A DNA stretch of 64,000 nt from DATHTC01 sp050262775 (GTDB lineage Bacteria > Actinomycetota > Thermoleophilia > Gaiellales > Gaiellaceae). Positions within the stretch are counted from its first letter, which is position 1. Every line of letters begins with the position of its first letter. Under the pieces are notes generated by a model. The model was given only the letters and a program-made list of their open reading frames with translations, was not told the origin of the DNA and did not search any database. Below, piece after piece: positions 7,457-16,322 of this stretch. Location of the stretch: contig JBLNEO010000156.1 in the NCBI GenBank assembly GCA_050262775.1, forward strand, positions 42,144 to 106,143. Reading direction: 5' to 3'. Position numbers and translations under genes: made by a program.

Positions 7457-9507
7457 GGGCGGTAGCGCAGCCCGGTCACGCGCACGCCGAGACGCCGGGT
7501 GTCGCCGCCGCCGGGAACCGCGGTCGGCGTGACGCGGAAGGAGACGTCGCACACCCCGTCCGCGCCGTGCAGCGGCACCTCCCACACCGTCTCCTCCACG
7601 CCCGGCGTGACCTCCGTCGCGACCCGGCGCGGGCCGGAGCGGGCGACGACCCGCTGCGGCACCGAGATGAGCTTCGGGTCCTGCGCGAGGCGGACGGCCA
7701 GCGTCCCGCCCCGGCAGCGGAACCGGCGGTACGAGAAGCGGCCGCCGCCCCAGGCGTCGTCGTAGATCCCCGACGTCACGTGGTCGACCCGGACCGGCTG
7801 CGCGGCACGGATCACGCGCATCCCCTTCGTCTCGTCGCCGGCGACCTCCAGGCCGACGACGGGAACGGTCTCGTCGACGAGCACGTACGGCGCGTCGATC
7901 CCGAGGCGCCCCGTGCGCGGGTCGGGCGACACGCGGGTCTGCGGGAGCCCCGACGGCAGCGGGTCGCGGAGGTAGTAGACGTCGCCGACCGAACGGCTGA
8001 AGAACTCGTTCTCGCCGATCGTCAGCCAGTCGATGCGCCCCGACCAGAGCGCCGCGACGTCCGCGTCGCCGCCGACGGCGGCGTCGATCCAGCCCCGCTG
8101 CGTCGTGATCCCCTGGAAGAGGGACCCGACGGAGGCCTTGCGGACGCGCTCCTCCACGGGCTGCGACGACACGAGCAGGAACGCGAGCGACACCGCGGGC
8201 AGCGCCCACGCCCAGCGGCGCGGGAGGAGCAGCACGAGCGCGGCGGCGACCGCGCCCGCGGCGAGCGCGGCCAGCCAGAGCCGGTCGAGCGGGATCCCCT
8301 TGCCGTGCACGTCCCACCACAGCAGCAGCCCGAACGTGTCCGAGACGGCCGAGACGTCGATCAGGCGGGCGAACGGCACGAACGCCGGCAGGAGCGCCGC
8401 GACGGCGACCGCGACTGCCGTCGCCGTGCGCGGCCGCGGCAGCCCGCGCTCGACCCAGAGCACGAGCGCGACGAGGAACAGCGGCGCGACGTAGAAGAGG
8501 TTCCGCTCCTCGACGCGGAGCGAGTACCGCGAGGCGAACGCCGCGACCTGCACGAGGAGCGCCCCGGTCAGCACGGCCGAGGCGACGAGGAACACCCGCT
8601 CGCGCTCCTCGAGCCGGCGGGCCGTGCCGAGGAGGAGCAGGAACGCGGCCACTGGCACGATCCCCAGCGAGAGGTCGAGCTCGGCGACGTGCCAGAACAG
8701 CCAGCGCAGGACCTCGACCGGATCGTACGACTGGTCCTCGACCGAGCGGTACGCGCCCAGCAGCGCCAGCGGCGACTGCCCGCGCGCGAGCTGCCCGAGC
8801 AGCACGAGCGCCCCGCCGGCGGCCGTCACGGCGTAGAGACGCCACCAGGGCCGCGGCGACCGCCGCTCGACCGCCGCGAGCACGAGCGGCGCGCCGAGCA
8901 GCGCGACGACGAGGACGACGGCCTGCGCACGGGTGGCGAAGGCGACGCCGATCGCCGCGTAGAGCAGCAGCGTCCGCGTCCACGTCGGCCGCTCGAGCGC
9001 CGCGAGCAGGGCGAGGACGGCGAGCAGGAACAGCGGGAAGAACGCGTTCTCCGTCATCAGCATCCCGGCGTAGAGGAGCGACGGGAGCGTGGCGGTGAGC
9101 GCCGCGACGACGAGCCCGCCGAACGGCGACACCACCCTGCGGGCGATCAGGTACGCGGGTACAAGGGCGAGCGAGATCAGCGCGGCGTTGATCGCCTTCG
9201 CGGCCGCGTACGCGCTCGGGATCGAGTCGAAGAGCGCCCACGCGGGCGCGATCAGGACCGGGTAGACGACCCCGTACGCGCCGCCGAACGACTCGCCGCG
9301 GATCGCGAACCCGTCGCCGGCCGCGAAGCTCTTCGCGAGCTCGGAGTAGATGAGCTCGTCGACCATGATCCACGGCGCGACGACGCGTCGCGCGAGCCCG
9401 TAGCGGACGAGCGCCGAGAGCGCGACGAGGAACGCGAGCCACGCCCACGCCGGCACCGCGAGCGGCACGGCGCGGGCGGGGCGCCGCGCCGCCTCAGTCG
9501 CCGACAC
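7453..9507 (-). CDS. GT-C membrane glycosyltransferase with extracytoplasmic C-terminal domain
   Basis: A 684-residue protein starting at GTG 9507, 14 bases inside the end of the upstream GT4 gene. One helix (21-40) is followed by MVDELIYSELAKS, placing the DE pair in the first outer loop as in the GT-C at 911-3070. About ten further helices follow. The outer C-terminal domain (about 576-684) begins TSGIYDDAW and ends RRLGVRVTGLRY, the same borders as in the 911-3070 protein despite low similarity between. It contains two cysteines (FRCRGG and GVCDV) that could form a disulfide. Probably uses a polyprenyl-phosphate sugar on the outer face; the tail may bind the acceptor glycan. Confidence 0.88.
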   Translation of the reverse strand: MSATEAARRPARAVPLAVPAWAWLAFLVALSALVRYGLARRVVAPWIMVDELIYSELAKSFAAGDGFAIRGESFGGAYGVVYPVLIAPAWALFDSIPSAYAAAKAINAALISLALVPAYLIARRVVSPFGGLVVAALTATLPSLLYAGMLMTENAFFPLFLLAVLALLAALERPTWTRTLLLYAAIGVAFATRAQAVVLVVALLGAPLVLAAVERRSPRPWWRLYAVTAAGGALVLLGQLARGQSPLALLGAYRSVEDQSYDPVEVLRWLFWHVAELDLSLGIVPVAAFLLLLGTARRLEERERVFLVASAVLTGALLVQVAAFASRYSLRVEERNLFYVAPLFLVALVLWVERGLPRPRTATAVAVAVAALLPAFVPFARLIDVSAVSDTFGLLLWWDVHGKGIPLDRLWLAALAAGAVAAALVLLLPRRWAWALPAVSLAFLLVSSQPVEERVRKASVGSLFQGITTQRGWIDAAVGGDADVAALWSGRIDWLTIGENEFFSRSVGDVYYLRDPLPSGLPQTRVSPDPRTGRLGIDAPYVLVDETVPVVGLEVAGDETKGMRVIRAAQPVRVDHVTSGIYDDAWGGGRFSYRRFRCRGGTLAVRLAQDPKLISVPQRVVARSGPRRVATEVTPGVEETVWEVPLHGADGVCDVSFRVTPTAVPGGGDTRRLGVRVTGLRYRP

Positions 9508-10738
9508 GTGCCTCGCGGAGGCGCTCGCCGAGCGCGGCGGCCTCCTCGGACCCCGGCTCGATGCCGACGTCCGCGGCCGCGGCCGCGACCTCGCCCAGCA
9601 CCGCGTCGCGAACCGCCGTGCCGCCCGCGGCCTCCTCGAGCACGGCCGCGTACCGGTCGGCGACGAGGTCGAGCGCGTGCTCGCGGGCGACGTGGTCGCG
9701 GGCGGCGAGGCTCATCGCCGCGCGCACGTCCTCCCGCCGCACGAGCAGCTCGAGCGTCGCCGCCAGCACGTCGGTCTCCCGCTCGTCGACGGGGATGCGC
9801 AACGCGACGCTCTCGGGAAGCTCGGCGAACCAGCCGACGTCGGAGACGACGAGCGGGCGGCCGAGCGAGAGGGCGCGGATCGCGCTCCCCGAGGTCTCGC
9901 CCATGGTCGGCGCGCGGAGCGAGACGACGACGTCGGAGGCGGCCATGAGCGACCAGAACCGGCGCTCCTCCACGTACTCCACGCGCACGATCGACTCCGA
10001 CGGCAGCCCGAGGCGCTCGACGCGTCCGGGGAGGTCGAGCTGCGGGGCCGCGGCGCCGACGAGCAGCAGGCGCGCCTCGGGCACGGCCGCGTGGACCCGT
10101 GCGAACGCCTCCAGCAGCTGGGGGACGCGCTTGCTCGCGTTGAGGTGGCCGAGCGCGCCGATCACCGGGCCGTCTCCGAGCTCCACGTGGTCGACCTCGG
10201 GCTCGGGCCACGCCGGGTGCGGGATCCGCCAGACCGGCCCCCCGTACCCCCACGCCCGCACGTGCTCCTCCACGTACCGCGAGTGGACGACCACGCCGCG
10301 GCCACGCGTCGCGTCGAGGACGACGCCAGCGAGCGGAAAGTCCTCCGGTCGCGTCTCCCAGAGCGGAGCGATGCACCCGTCGACGACGCCGAGCCCGAGC
10401 AGCCGCCCGGCGATCCCGTGGTCGCGCTCGAGCGCGGCGAGGTACTGCGCGACGTCCTTGCGCCCGAGGGTCAGGCCCGCGATCAGGTGGTGCAGCACCC
10501 ACTCGTGGAGGACGACGACCCCGGGGTGCGCGCGCAGGGCCCCGACGATCCAGCCGTGGGCGTCGGGGTCGTTGCCCACGTGGTAGAGCGCGAGGTCGGT
10601 GCCGCGCGGCTGCTTCCGCGAGCCCTGCTTCGCCACCTCGATCCCCGTGCGCGCCGACAGGGCGGGAACGAGGAGCGCGGAGTAGTCGGCGATCCCCGAC
10701 CGCGACGGCGGCATCGGCGAGAAGTACGCCGTCCTCAT
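9494..10738 (-). CDS. GT4-like glycosyltransferase
   Basis: A 414-residue GT-B enzyme starting at ATG 10738 in an ATGA overlap with the upstream gene. The start MRTAYFSPMPPSRSGIADY is typical of GT4 enzymes with a GIADY donor-loop glycine. The acceptor half has VVLHEWVLHHL (about 76-86). In the donor half the usual EX7E is replaced by MGETSGSAIRALSLGRP, keeping the first Glu but not the classical spacing. A C-terminal extension (about 375-414) is acidic and helical. It is a cytoplasmic enzyme of the leftward operon; the sugar is unknown. Confidence 0.85.
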   Translation of the reverse strand: MRTAYFSPMPPSRSGIADYSALLVPALSARTGIEVAKQGSRKQPRGTDLALYHVGNDPDAHGWIVGALRAHPGVVVLHEWVLHHLIAGLTLGRKDVAQYLAALERDHGIAGRLLGLGVVDGCIAPLWETRPEDFPLAGVVLDATRGRGVVVHSRYVEEHVRAWGYGGPVWRIPHPAWPEPEVDHVELGDGPVIGALGHLNASKRVPQLLEAFARVHAAVPEARLLLVGAAAPQLDLPGRVERLGLPSESIVRVEYVEERRFWSLMAASDVVVSLRAPTMGETSGSAIRALSLGRPLVVSDVGWFAELPESVALRIPVDERETDVLAATLELLVRREDVRAAMSLAARDHVAREHALDLVADRYAAVLEEAAGGTAVRDAVLGEVAAAAADVGIEPGSEEAAALGERLREARVGD

Positions 10739-11757
10739 CGGGCCGCCGCCACGAGCGTCTCGGCGGTCTCGCGCCACGAGAGGCGCTCGGCGACGGCGCG
10801 GCCGGCCCGGCCCCACGCGCGCGCCTCGTCCGCGTGCGCGAGCAGGTACGCACAGGCGTCGGCGACGGCGTCCGCCCGCGGCTCGACCACGAGCCCGGTG
10901 CGGCGGTCGGCGACGACGTCGAGCGGCCCCCCCGCGTCCGTGGTCGTGATCACGGGCTTCTCCGCCATGAACGCCTCGTACGGGACGATGCCGTAGTCCT
11001 CGTCGTAGGGCGCGTAGAAGACGGCGAGGCACCGCCCGTACAGCTCCGCGAGCCGCCCCTCGTCGACGCGGCCGGCGAACTCGACGCGGCCGTTCGGCGC
11101 CAGCCGTTCGAGCCGTCCCCGGTCCGGGCCGTCGCCGGCGACGACGACGCGGAACCCGGGGTCGCGGCCCGCCGCCTCGAGCAGCAGATCGATCCGCTTC
11201 GCGCGGTCGAGCCTGTTGACCGAGAGGACGAACGGCTCGTACGCCTCCGCGCGGTAGGGGAGCTCCTGCGGAGGCGGGAGCAGCACCTGCGCCTCGAGGC
11301 CCGTCGACCGCCGCAGCCGGTCGGCGACGTTCGACGAGATCGCATAGAGCGCACGCGCCTCGCCGAGCGTCGCCCGGTCGAGGTCGTGCACCTTCCGCCG
11401 CGCGGCGCGGGCCTCCGGCGACTCGTCGAACTGTCCGAGCTCCGTCCCGTCGAGCTCGTACGCCTGCCGGAACTGGTGCACGAGCCAGACGACCTTGTTC
11501 GGGTGGCGGACGACGTACGAGGGGAACTTCGTCGCGATCACGAGGTCGACGGCGCGCCCGTCCACCTCCTCCAGGTCGAGCAGCCGCCAGAGCAGCGCCT
11601 GCGAGAGGACGCGCGCGCCGGGGTACCACTTGAACGGCACGGTGACGAGGTCGGCGTCGTGCCCGAGCTCGCGCAGCTCCGTCGCGAGGCGCTGCGCGAC
11701 GAACTCGGCGCCCCCGGTGGCGAAGGGCACCTGCGGCGAGCACACGGCGATCCTCAT
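10735..11757 (-). CDS. GT4 family glycosyltransferase
   Basis: A 340-residue GT-B enzyme starting at ATG 11757, overlapping the stop of the small coiled-coil gene as ATGA. The opening MRIAVCSPQVPFATGGAEFV carries the glycine-rich donor loop (TGGAE). VVWLVHQFRQAYEL (about 88-101) is the acceptor-side segment. VLSVNRLDRAKRIDLLLEA marks the start of the donor domain. The usual Glu pair appears as DYGIVPYEAFMAEKP, followed by TTTDAGGPLDVV. This form is common in GT4 proteins of actinobacterial glycan clusters. The specificity cannot be read. Confidence 0.88.
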   Translation of the reverse strand: MRIAVCSPQVPFATGGAEFVAQRLATELRELGHDADLVTVPFKWYPGARVLSQALLWRLLDLEEVDGRAVDLVIATKFPSYVVRHPNKVVWLVHQFRQAYELDGTELGQFDESPEARAARRKVHDLDRATLGEARALYAISSNVADRLRRSTGLEAQVLLPPPQELPYRAEAYEPFVLSVNRLDRAKRIDLLLEAAGRDPGFRVVVAGDGPDRGRLERLAPNGRVEFAGRVDEGRLAELYGRCLAVFYAPYDEDYGIVPYEAFMAEKPVITTTDAGGPLDVVADRRTGLVVEPRADAVADACAYLLAHADEARAWGRAGRAVAERLSWRETAETLVAAAR

Positions 11758-12125
11758 GGGCGGGCTTCGAGCTCGTCGACGCGCGCGCGGAGCCGATCCA
11801 CCTCCGCGGCAAGCTCGTCCACGAGCTTCAGCAGGGCGTCGTTGTACCCGCGCTGGTCGGCGAACACCGGCTCCACGTACCAGCGCGTGAGCTTGCGCAC
11901 GACGAGCTTCACCGGGCGCTGCAGCGCGCCGACGGCGCCGCCGCGGCCGCCGATGTGGCGGTCGGTCGAGACCGGCCAGAGCCGCTCGGCGGTGCCGCGC
12001 GCCGCGAGCCTCGCGGCGCCACCGCCCTCCGCCCCGCGAGGCGCCGACCGGCGCACCTCGTCCTGGAGCTGGGCGTAGAGCGCCGCGACGTCGACGCCCC
12101 CGTTGTCGGCGGTCGGTTCCGGCAC
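11754..12125 (-). CDS. Small helical/coiled-coil protein, accessory to glycosyltransferases
   Basis: A 123-residue protein with no enzyme motif. The start chosen is GTG 12125, because a TACGAT -10-like box lies 6 nt upstream and the frame has no other good start near it. Residues about 80-100 read LTRWYVEPVFADQRGYND and the last 25 residues form a heptad-like helix (LVDELAAEVDRLRARVDEL). From memory, a WYVxPxxxQQxxFN-type helix followed by a coiled coil also occurs at the N-terminus of methyltransferases and glycosyltransferases in actinobacterial glycan loci. It may therefore be a detached assembly or membrane-docking module (inference). It is the first gene of the leftward operon and is coupled to the GT4 at 10735 by ATGA. 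Confidence 0.75.
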   Translation of the reverse strand: MPEPTADNGGVDVAALYAQLQDEVRRSAPRGAEGGGAARLAARGTAERLWPVSTDRHIGGRGGAVGALQRPVKLVVRKLTRWYVEPVFADQRGYNDALLKLVDELAAEVDRLRARVDELEARP

Positions 12126-12131
12126 CCGCGG

Positions 12132-12137
12132 ATCGTA
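12132..12137 (-). promoter_or_regulatory. -10-like box, leaderless start
   Basis: TACGAT on the minus strand lies 6 nt before the GTG at 12125. With transcription starting about 6-7 nt after the box, the mRNA would begin at or next to the start codon. No convincing -35 box is seen. It would drive the leftward operon 12125 to 3034. Confidence 0.55.
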
Positions 12138-12225
12138 CCCCCGGGCTGTGACGATCCTGTTTGGGATGCGACCGCCCCCACGCCGTGGACGACGTGCGTG
12201 GCCGAGAGCCGGGAGCTCCTTCCCG

Positions 12226-12231
12226 TACGCT
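12226..12231 (+). promoter_or_regulatory. -10-like box, leaderless start
   Basis: TACGCT lies 8 nt before the GTG at 12240, in the 114-base gap between the divergent genes starting at 12125 and 12240. It implies a leaderless or nearly leaderless mRNA for the rightward GT4. There is no clear -35 box. Confidence 0.5.
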
Positions 12232-12239
12232 CCGCCGTC

Positions 12240-13295
12240 GTGGTCGGGATCAGCCTCCTGACGCTCGTGCCGGGCCAGCTCGGCGGAACGGAGACGTACG
12301 TGCGGGAGCTGACACGGGCGCTCGCGGCGCACGGGGAGCTCGAGGAGCGCGCGTTCGTGCCGCCGGTGGCGGTCGGCGCGGGCAACGGCCTGCCCGAGGA
12401 GGTCGTCCCGGAGTACCGCGCCGCGCGGACGCTCCGGCAGCGGTTCGTCGCGATGGCGCTCGCCGGTGTGCACCCGGGGCCGCTCCGCCGCCGGCTCGAC
12501 GCCGCGGACGCCGTCCACTACCCGCTCACGATCCCGCTGCCGCAGACGCGGCGGCCGTACGCGATCACGCTCCAGGACGTGCTCCACCTCGACCGGCCGG
12601 AGCTGTTCCCGCGCTGGGAGGCCGCCCTCCGGCGGGTCGCCTACGACCGGCCGACGCGACGGGCGCCGCTCGTCCTCGTCCCCACCCGCTTCACCGCGGA
12701 GCGGATCGAGCACCACCTCGGCGTCCCGTCCGAGCGGCTCCGCGTGATCCCGCACGGGATCGACCACGACCGCCTGGGTCCGGGCACCGGCGAGCGCGAG
12801 CCGTTCCTGCTCTACCCGGCGCGCCCCTGGCCGCACAAGAACCACCCGCGCCTGCTCGAGGCGTTCGCGCTGCTTCGGCGCGAGCGGCCGGAGCTGCGAC
12901 TCGTGCTCACCGGAGGCGGCCACGACGGCCGGATCTACCCCGAGGGCGTCGAGGCGAGGGGACTCGTGCCCGCCGACGAGCTCGTCCGCCTGCTGCAACG
13001 GGCGTCGGCGCTCGTGTTCCCGAGCCTCTACGAGGGCTTCGCGTTTCCGCCGCTCGAGGCGATGGCGTGCGGGTGCCCGGTCGCGGCGGCGGACTCGGGC
13101 TCGGTGGCCGAGGTCTGCGGCGACGGGGCGCGACTCTTCGACCCCGCCGATGCCGAGGCGATCGCAGCGGCGGTCGACGAGGTGCTGCGCGACCCGGCGC
13201 CGTGGGTGGAGCGAGGGCTGGCGCGGGCGGCGCGGTTCAGGTGGGAGGAAGCGGCTCGTGGTCACGAGGCCGCATACCGCGAGCTTCTGCCGTGA
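12240..13295 (+). CDS. GT4 family glycosyltransferase
   Basis: A 351-residue GT-B enzyme. GTG 12240 was chosen because it gives MVGISLLTLVPGQLGGTETY, with the donor-loop GGTE near the N-terminus, and lies 8 nt after a TACGCT box. ITLQDVLHLDRPELFP (about 109-124) corresponds to the HDL region of mannosyl-type GT4 proteins. The donor domain has RPWPHKNHPRLLEAF and the EX7E motif EGFAFPPLE, followed by GCPVAAADSGSVAEVCG. It is a single-gene rightward unit between two leftward operons, with only 3 bases between its stop and that of the convergent GT-C. Confidence 0.9.
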   Translation: MVGISLLTLVPGQLGGTETYVRELTRALAAHGELEERAFVPPVAVGAGNGLPEEVVPEYRAARTLRQRFVAMALAGVHPGPLRRRLDAADAVHYPLTIPLPQTRRPYAITLQDVLHLDRPELFPRWEAALRRVAYDRPTRRAPLVLVPTRFTAERIEHHLGVPSERLRVIPHGIDHDRLGPGTGEREPFLLYPARPWPHKNHPRLLEAFALLRRERPELRLVLTGGGHDGRIYPEGVEARGLVPADELVRLLQRASALVFPSLYEGFAFPPLEAMACGCPVAAADSGSVAEVCGDGARLFDPADAEAIAAAVDEVLRDPAPWVERGLARAARFRWEEAARGHEAAYRELLP

Positions 13296-13298
13296 ACG

Positions 13299-15314
13299 TC
13301 AGCCGCACGAGCGGCCGTCGGCACGGGGCGGCAGCGGCGAGGGCCGGGGGGCGAGGCGGAGCGGCGCCTCGGCGCGCCAGAGCGACAGCGAGGCGCCGTC
13401 GCGGTAGTCCGGCACGGCCGGGTGGAGGTCGAAGCGCCGCAGGCGGGTCCCCGCGACCGGCTGGCGCGAGTCGAGGACGACGTAGCGGTCGGCGAGCGTG
13501 CGCCCGTGGTCGTCCAGGAGCACTCCTCCGTCCGGCGCCACCACGAGCTCCGGCGACGAGATACCGGTCGCCTCGTTCTCCCCGTAGACGTGCGCCACAC
13601 GGTCGATGCGGAGGTTGAAGAACTCCGTCCACACCCCCAGCGCCTGCTGCTCGAACCACGACCGGCGGCTGCACGCGGCGCCGTCCACCGGGGGCAGATC
13701 GACGTGCACGAGCAGTGCCCGCGCGGATCCTGGGAGCGCCTCGTCGACCCAGTCGAGCCGGCGTGCCTCGTTCGTCGAGACGTCGTCCGGAAAGGAGACC
13801 GTTCCGGCGAGCGCGACGAAGGCGACGACGACACTCGCGACCGGCGCGACCGGGCTCCGCGCGGCGAGGAACGCCGCGGCAGCGAGCAGCGCGGCGGCCA
13901 CGAGCCACACGTGGGGCGGAATCGAGGGGTGATCCTCGAGCAGCACCGCCACCGGCCGGAGCGCCGGGTAGTCGAAGACGTTGCTCCGCTCGGTGAAGCG
14001 CTCGGGCAGCGCGGCGATCGTCGCCACGACGACCACGGCGGAGACGACCGCGACGGCCCCGCGCCGGGGCAGACCCTGCTCCAGCCAATGCGCGAGGCAC
14101 GCGAAGACGAGCGGCGCGAGGAAGAAGAGGCTGCGCTCGTGCAGGATCCCGAGCCCATACGGGCTGGCCGAGAGCGCGACCACCGACACGAGCACCCAGG
14201 CGGAGAGGACGGCGGCGGTCGCACCGAGGCTCCGCTCCGCGGGCCTCGCCCGTCGGCCGAGGAGCCGCGCGAGGGCCGCCGGGAACGCCATCAGCGCCAC
14301 GATCCCGAGCGCGAGCGCGAAGACGCCGACGTGCCAGACCGTCCACTCGAGCACGTCGCGAGGCGCCGGAGTCCGGTCGAACAGCGCTCCGTACGCGCCG
14401 CCGGGGGCGTTTCTCGAGCCGAGCAGGACCACGGCCGCCGCCGCAGTCATGGCGCCGAGCACGCCGAGCGCGAGGCCGTAGCGGCGGAGCGGCGGGCGAG
14501 GGACCGAGGTCGCGACGAACACCCCGATCGCGGTCGCGATCGCCGGCAGGAGCACGAACGCCTGCGGTTTGACCAGGGCCGCGGCGGCCGCCAGCACGAG
14601 GGTTGCCGCCTGTCGGCGCAGCGTCGGCCGCTCGAGCATCCCGGCCGTCGCCCAGGCGAGCGTGACGAAGACCGGGTAGAAGAGCGCCTCGGTCGTCACC
14701 AGGGTCGCGTACCCCGTCCACGGTGCGAGGGCGGTCAGCGCCGCGACGGCGAGACTCCAGCCGTGCGACGAGACGCGCCTGGCGAGCAGGTAGGCGGGGA
14801 CCGCCGCGATCGCCATGAGGACGGCCTGCGCGACGTCGATCGCGAGCAGCGCGTCGACGACGTTCGCGACCGCGAAGAACGGGCCCAGGACGAGCGGGTG
14901 GAGGACGCTGTGCCCGAGGTGGAGCGTGCCGCGGAACCGCAGCTCGCCGTCGAGCCCGACGCTCTTGGCGACGCCTGAATAGACGAGCTCGTCGCTGAGG
15001 ACGACCGGAAGCGTCGACGAGGCGCCACGGACGACCTGGATCACGGTCCCCACCGCGACGACGACGGCGAGCGCCGCCGCCGGCGCCACGGCCGCGACCG
15101 CACGGCCGACGGCCGCGGCGTGCCGGCGTGTGGGGCCGAAGGACACGAGCACGGCCCCCACGCCCACGAGGAGCATCGCCCACGGCAGCGTCAGCCGGTC
15201 CGTCACGGCGAGGAAGCGAGGGCTCAGCCCTTCGGCAGCGGCGATCGCAGCCGTCAGCGCTGCGACGATCCCGCCGGCCGTCAGGAGGAGTCTTGGTGCG
15301 AGGACGCGGGGCAG
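13299..15314 (-). CDS. GT-C membrane glycosyltransferase lacking the terminal outer domain of its paralogues
   Basis: The best standard start is GTG 15206 (635 residues), but the frame is open to the gmd stop at 15318. A CTG at 15314, 3 nt after that stop, would give 671 residues and one more helix. I favour the longer form because it puts three helices before the catalytic loop LSDELVYSGVAKS, keeping the same membrane side as the paralogues with one helix; the gap holds no promoter box. About ten further helices follow. The C-terminal linker ends SLWRAEAPLRL, aligned with WRLFRVAPPLRL of the 911-3070 protein. The protein then stops after 17 unrelated residues, where the paralogues continue with a beta domain. 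Donor and acceptor are unknown. Confidence 0.8.
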   Translation of the reverse strand: MPRVLAPRLLLTAGGIVAALTAAIAAAEGLSPRFLAVTDRLTLPWAMLLVGVGAVLVSFGPTRRHAAAVGRAVAAVAPAAALAVVVAVGTVIQVVRGASSTLPVVLSDELVYSGVAKSVGLDGELRFRGTLHLGHSVLHPLVLGPFFAVANVVDALLAIDVAQAVLMAIAAVPAYLLARRVSSHGWSLAVAALTALAPWTGYATLVTTEALFYPVFVTLAWATAGMLERPTLRRQAATLVLAAAAALVKPQAFVLLPAIATAIGVFVATSVPRPPLRRYGLALGVLGAMTAAAAVVLLGSRNAPGGAYGALFDRTPAPRDVLEWTVWHVGVFALALGIVALMAFPAALARLLGRRARPAERSLGATAAVLSAWVLVSVVALSASPYGLGILHERSLFFLAPLVFACLAHWLEQGLPRRGAVAVVSAVVVVATIAALPERFTERSNVFDYPALRPVAVLLEDHPSIPPHVWLVAAALLAAAAFLAARSPVAPVASVVVAFVALAGTVSFPDDVSTNEARRLDWVDEALPGSARALLVHVDLPPVDGAACSRRSWFEQQALGVWTEFFNLRIDRVAHVYGENEATGISSPELVVAPDGGVLLDDHGRTLADRYVVLDSRQPVAGTRLRRFDLHPAVPDYRDGASLSLWRAEAPLRLAPRPSPLPPRADGRSCG

Positions 15315-15317
15315 GCG

Positions 15318-16322
15318 TCAGCCGGGCGGCAGCGCCCCGCGGTCGCGCGTGCCGCGAAGCTCCGCCCTCACCCGCTCGAGGTCCGCGTCCACGAGCAGCC
15401 CGACGAGCCCCTCGAAGTCGACCGTCTGCTCCCAGCCCAGCTGCTCCCGCGCCTTCGAGGGGTCGCCGACGAGGTCGTGGAGCTGCGCCTTCCCGCGCTG
15501 CAGCGTCTCGTCGACGTGGACGTACGCCTGCCAGTCGAGCCCCGCGTGGGCGAACGCGGTCGCGACGAGCTCCTCCACCGAGTGCGTCTCGCCGCTCGCG
15601 ATCACGTAGTCGTCCGCCTCGTCGTGCTGCACGATCAGCCACATCGCACGCACGTAGTCGCCCGCGTAGCCCCAGTCGCGACGCGCGTCGAGGTCGCCGA
15701 CCCAGAGCTCGCCGGCGAGCCCGGCCGCGATCCGCGCGACGCCGTGGGAGACCTTCCGCGGCAGGAAGTCGAGCGGGCGCCGCGGCGACTCGTGGTTGTA
15801 GAGGATCCCGGACGACGCGTGGAGGTCGTACCGGTGCCGGTAGCTGCCGACGATGAAGTGCGCGTACGCCTTCGCGACCCCGTACGGCGTGAGGGGGGCG
15901 AGCGGCGTCCGCTCCGTCTGGGGCACCTCGCGCGGCTCGCCGAAGATCTCGCTCGACGACGCCTGGTAGAAGCGGATCCCGGGGTCGACGCGCCGGATCG
16001 CCTCGAGCAGCGTCGTCACCCCAACCGCCGCGAACTCCGCGGTGAGGACCGGCTCGTCCCACGAGGCCGGCACGAAGGAGACCGACGCGAGGTTGTACAC
16101 CTCGTGCGGCTGGACCTCGCGGAGCGTGTCCTCGAGCGAGCGGCCGTCGAGCAGGTCGGCGCCGATCAGGGTGACCCGGTCGCGGATCGCGGCGAGGTTG
16201 GGGTAGTCGGTCGAGCCGCGGCGCACGACGCCGAACACCTCGTCCCCCTGCTCGAGCAGCAGCTCGGCGAGGAGGCTGCCGTCCTGCCCGCCGATGCCCG
16301 TGACGAGCGCGCGCCGTGTCAC
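15318..16322 (-). CDS. gmd: GDP-mannose 4,6-dehydratase
   Basis: A 334-residue extended SDR enzyme starting at GTG 16322 in a GTGA overlap. It converts GDP-D-mannose to GDP-4-keto-6-deoxy-D-mannose in the cytoplasm, the first step to GDP-L-fucose and GDP-rhamnose. The cofactor motif TGIGGQDGS (8-16) with GQDG is diagnostic of Gmd, as is VVRRGS (32-37), the arginine pair that binds NADP. The active site is SSSE (122-125) with Tyr147 and Lys151 in TPYGVAKAY. NHESPRRP and the length also match Gmd. The partner GDP-L-fucose synthase is at 21345-22277, on the other strand and 5 kb away. The next gene downstream is the GT-C at 13299. Confidence 0.95.
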   Translation of the reverse strand: MTRRALVTGIGGQDGSLLAELLLEQGDEVFGVVRRGSTDYPNLAAIRDRVTLIGADLLDGRSLEDTLREVQPHEVYNLASVSFVPASWDEPVLTAEFAAVGVTTLLEAIRRVDPGIRFYQASSSEIFGEPREVPQTERTPLAPLTPYGVAKAYAHFIVGSYRHRYDLHASSGILYNHESPRRPLDFLPRKVSHGVARIAAGLAGELWVGDLDARRDWGYAGDYVRAMWLIVQHDEADDYVIASGETHSVEELVATAFAHAGLDWQAYVHVDETLQRGKAQLHDLVGDPSKAREQLGWEQTVDFEGLVGLLVDADLERVRAELRGTRDRGALPPG

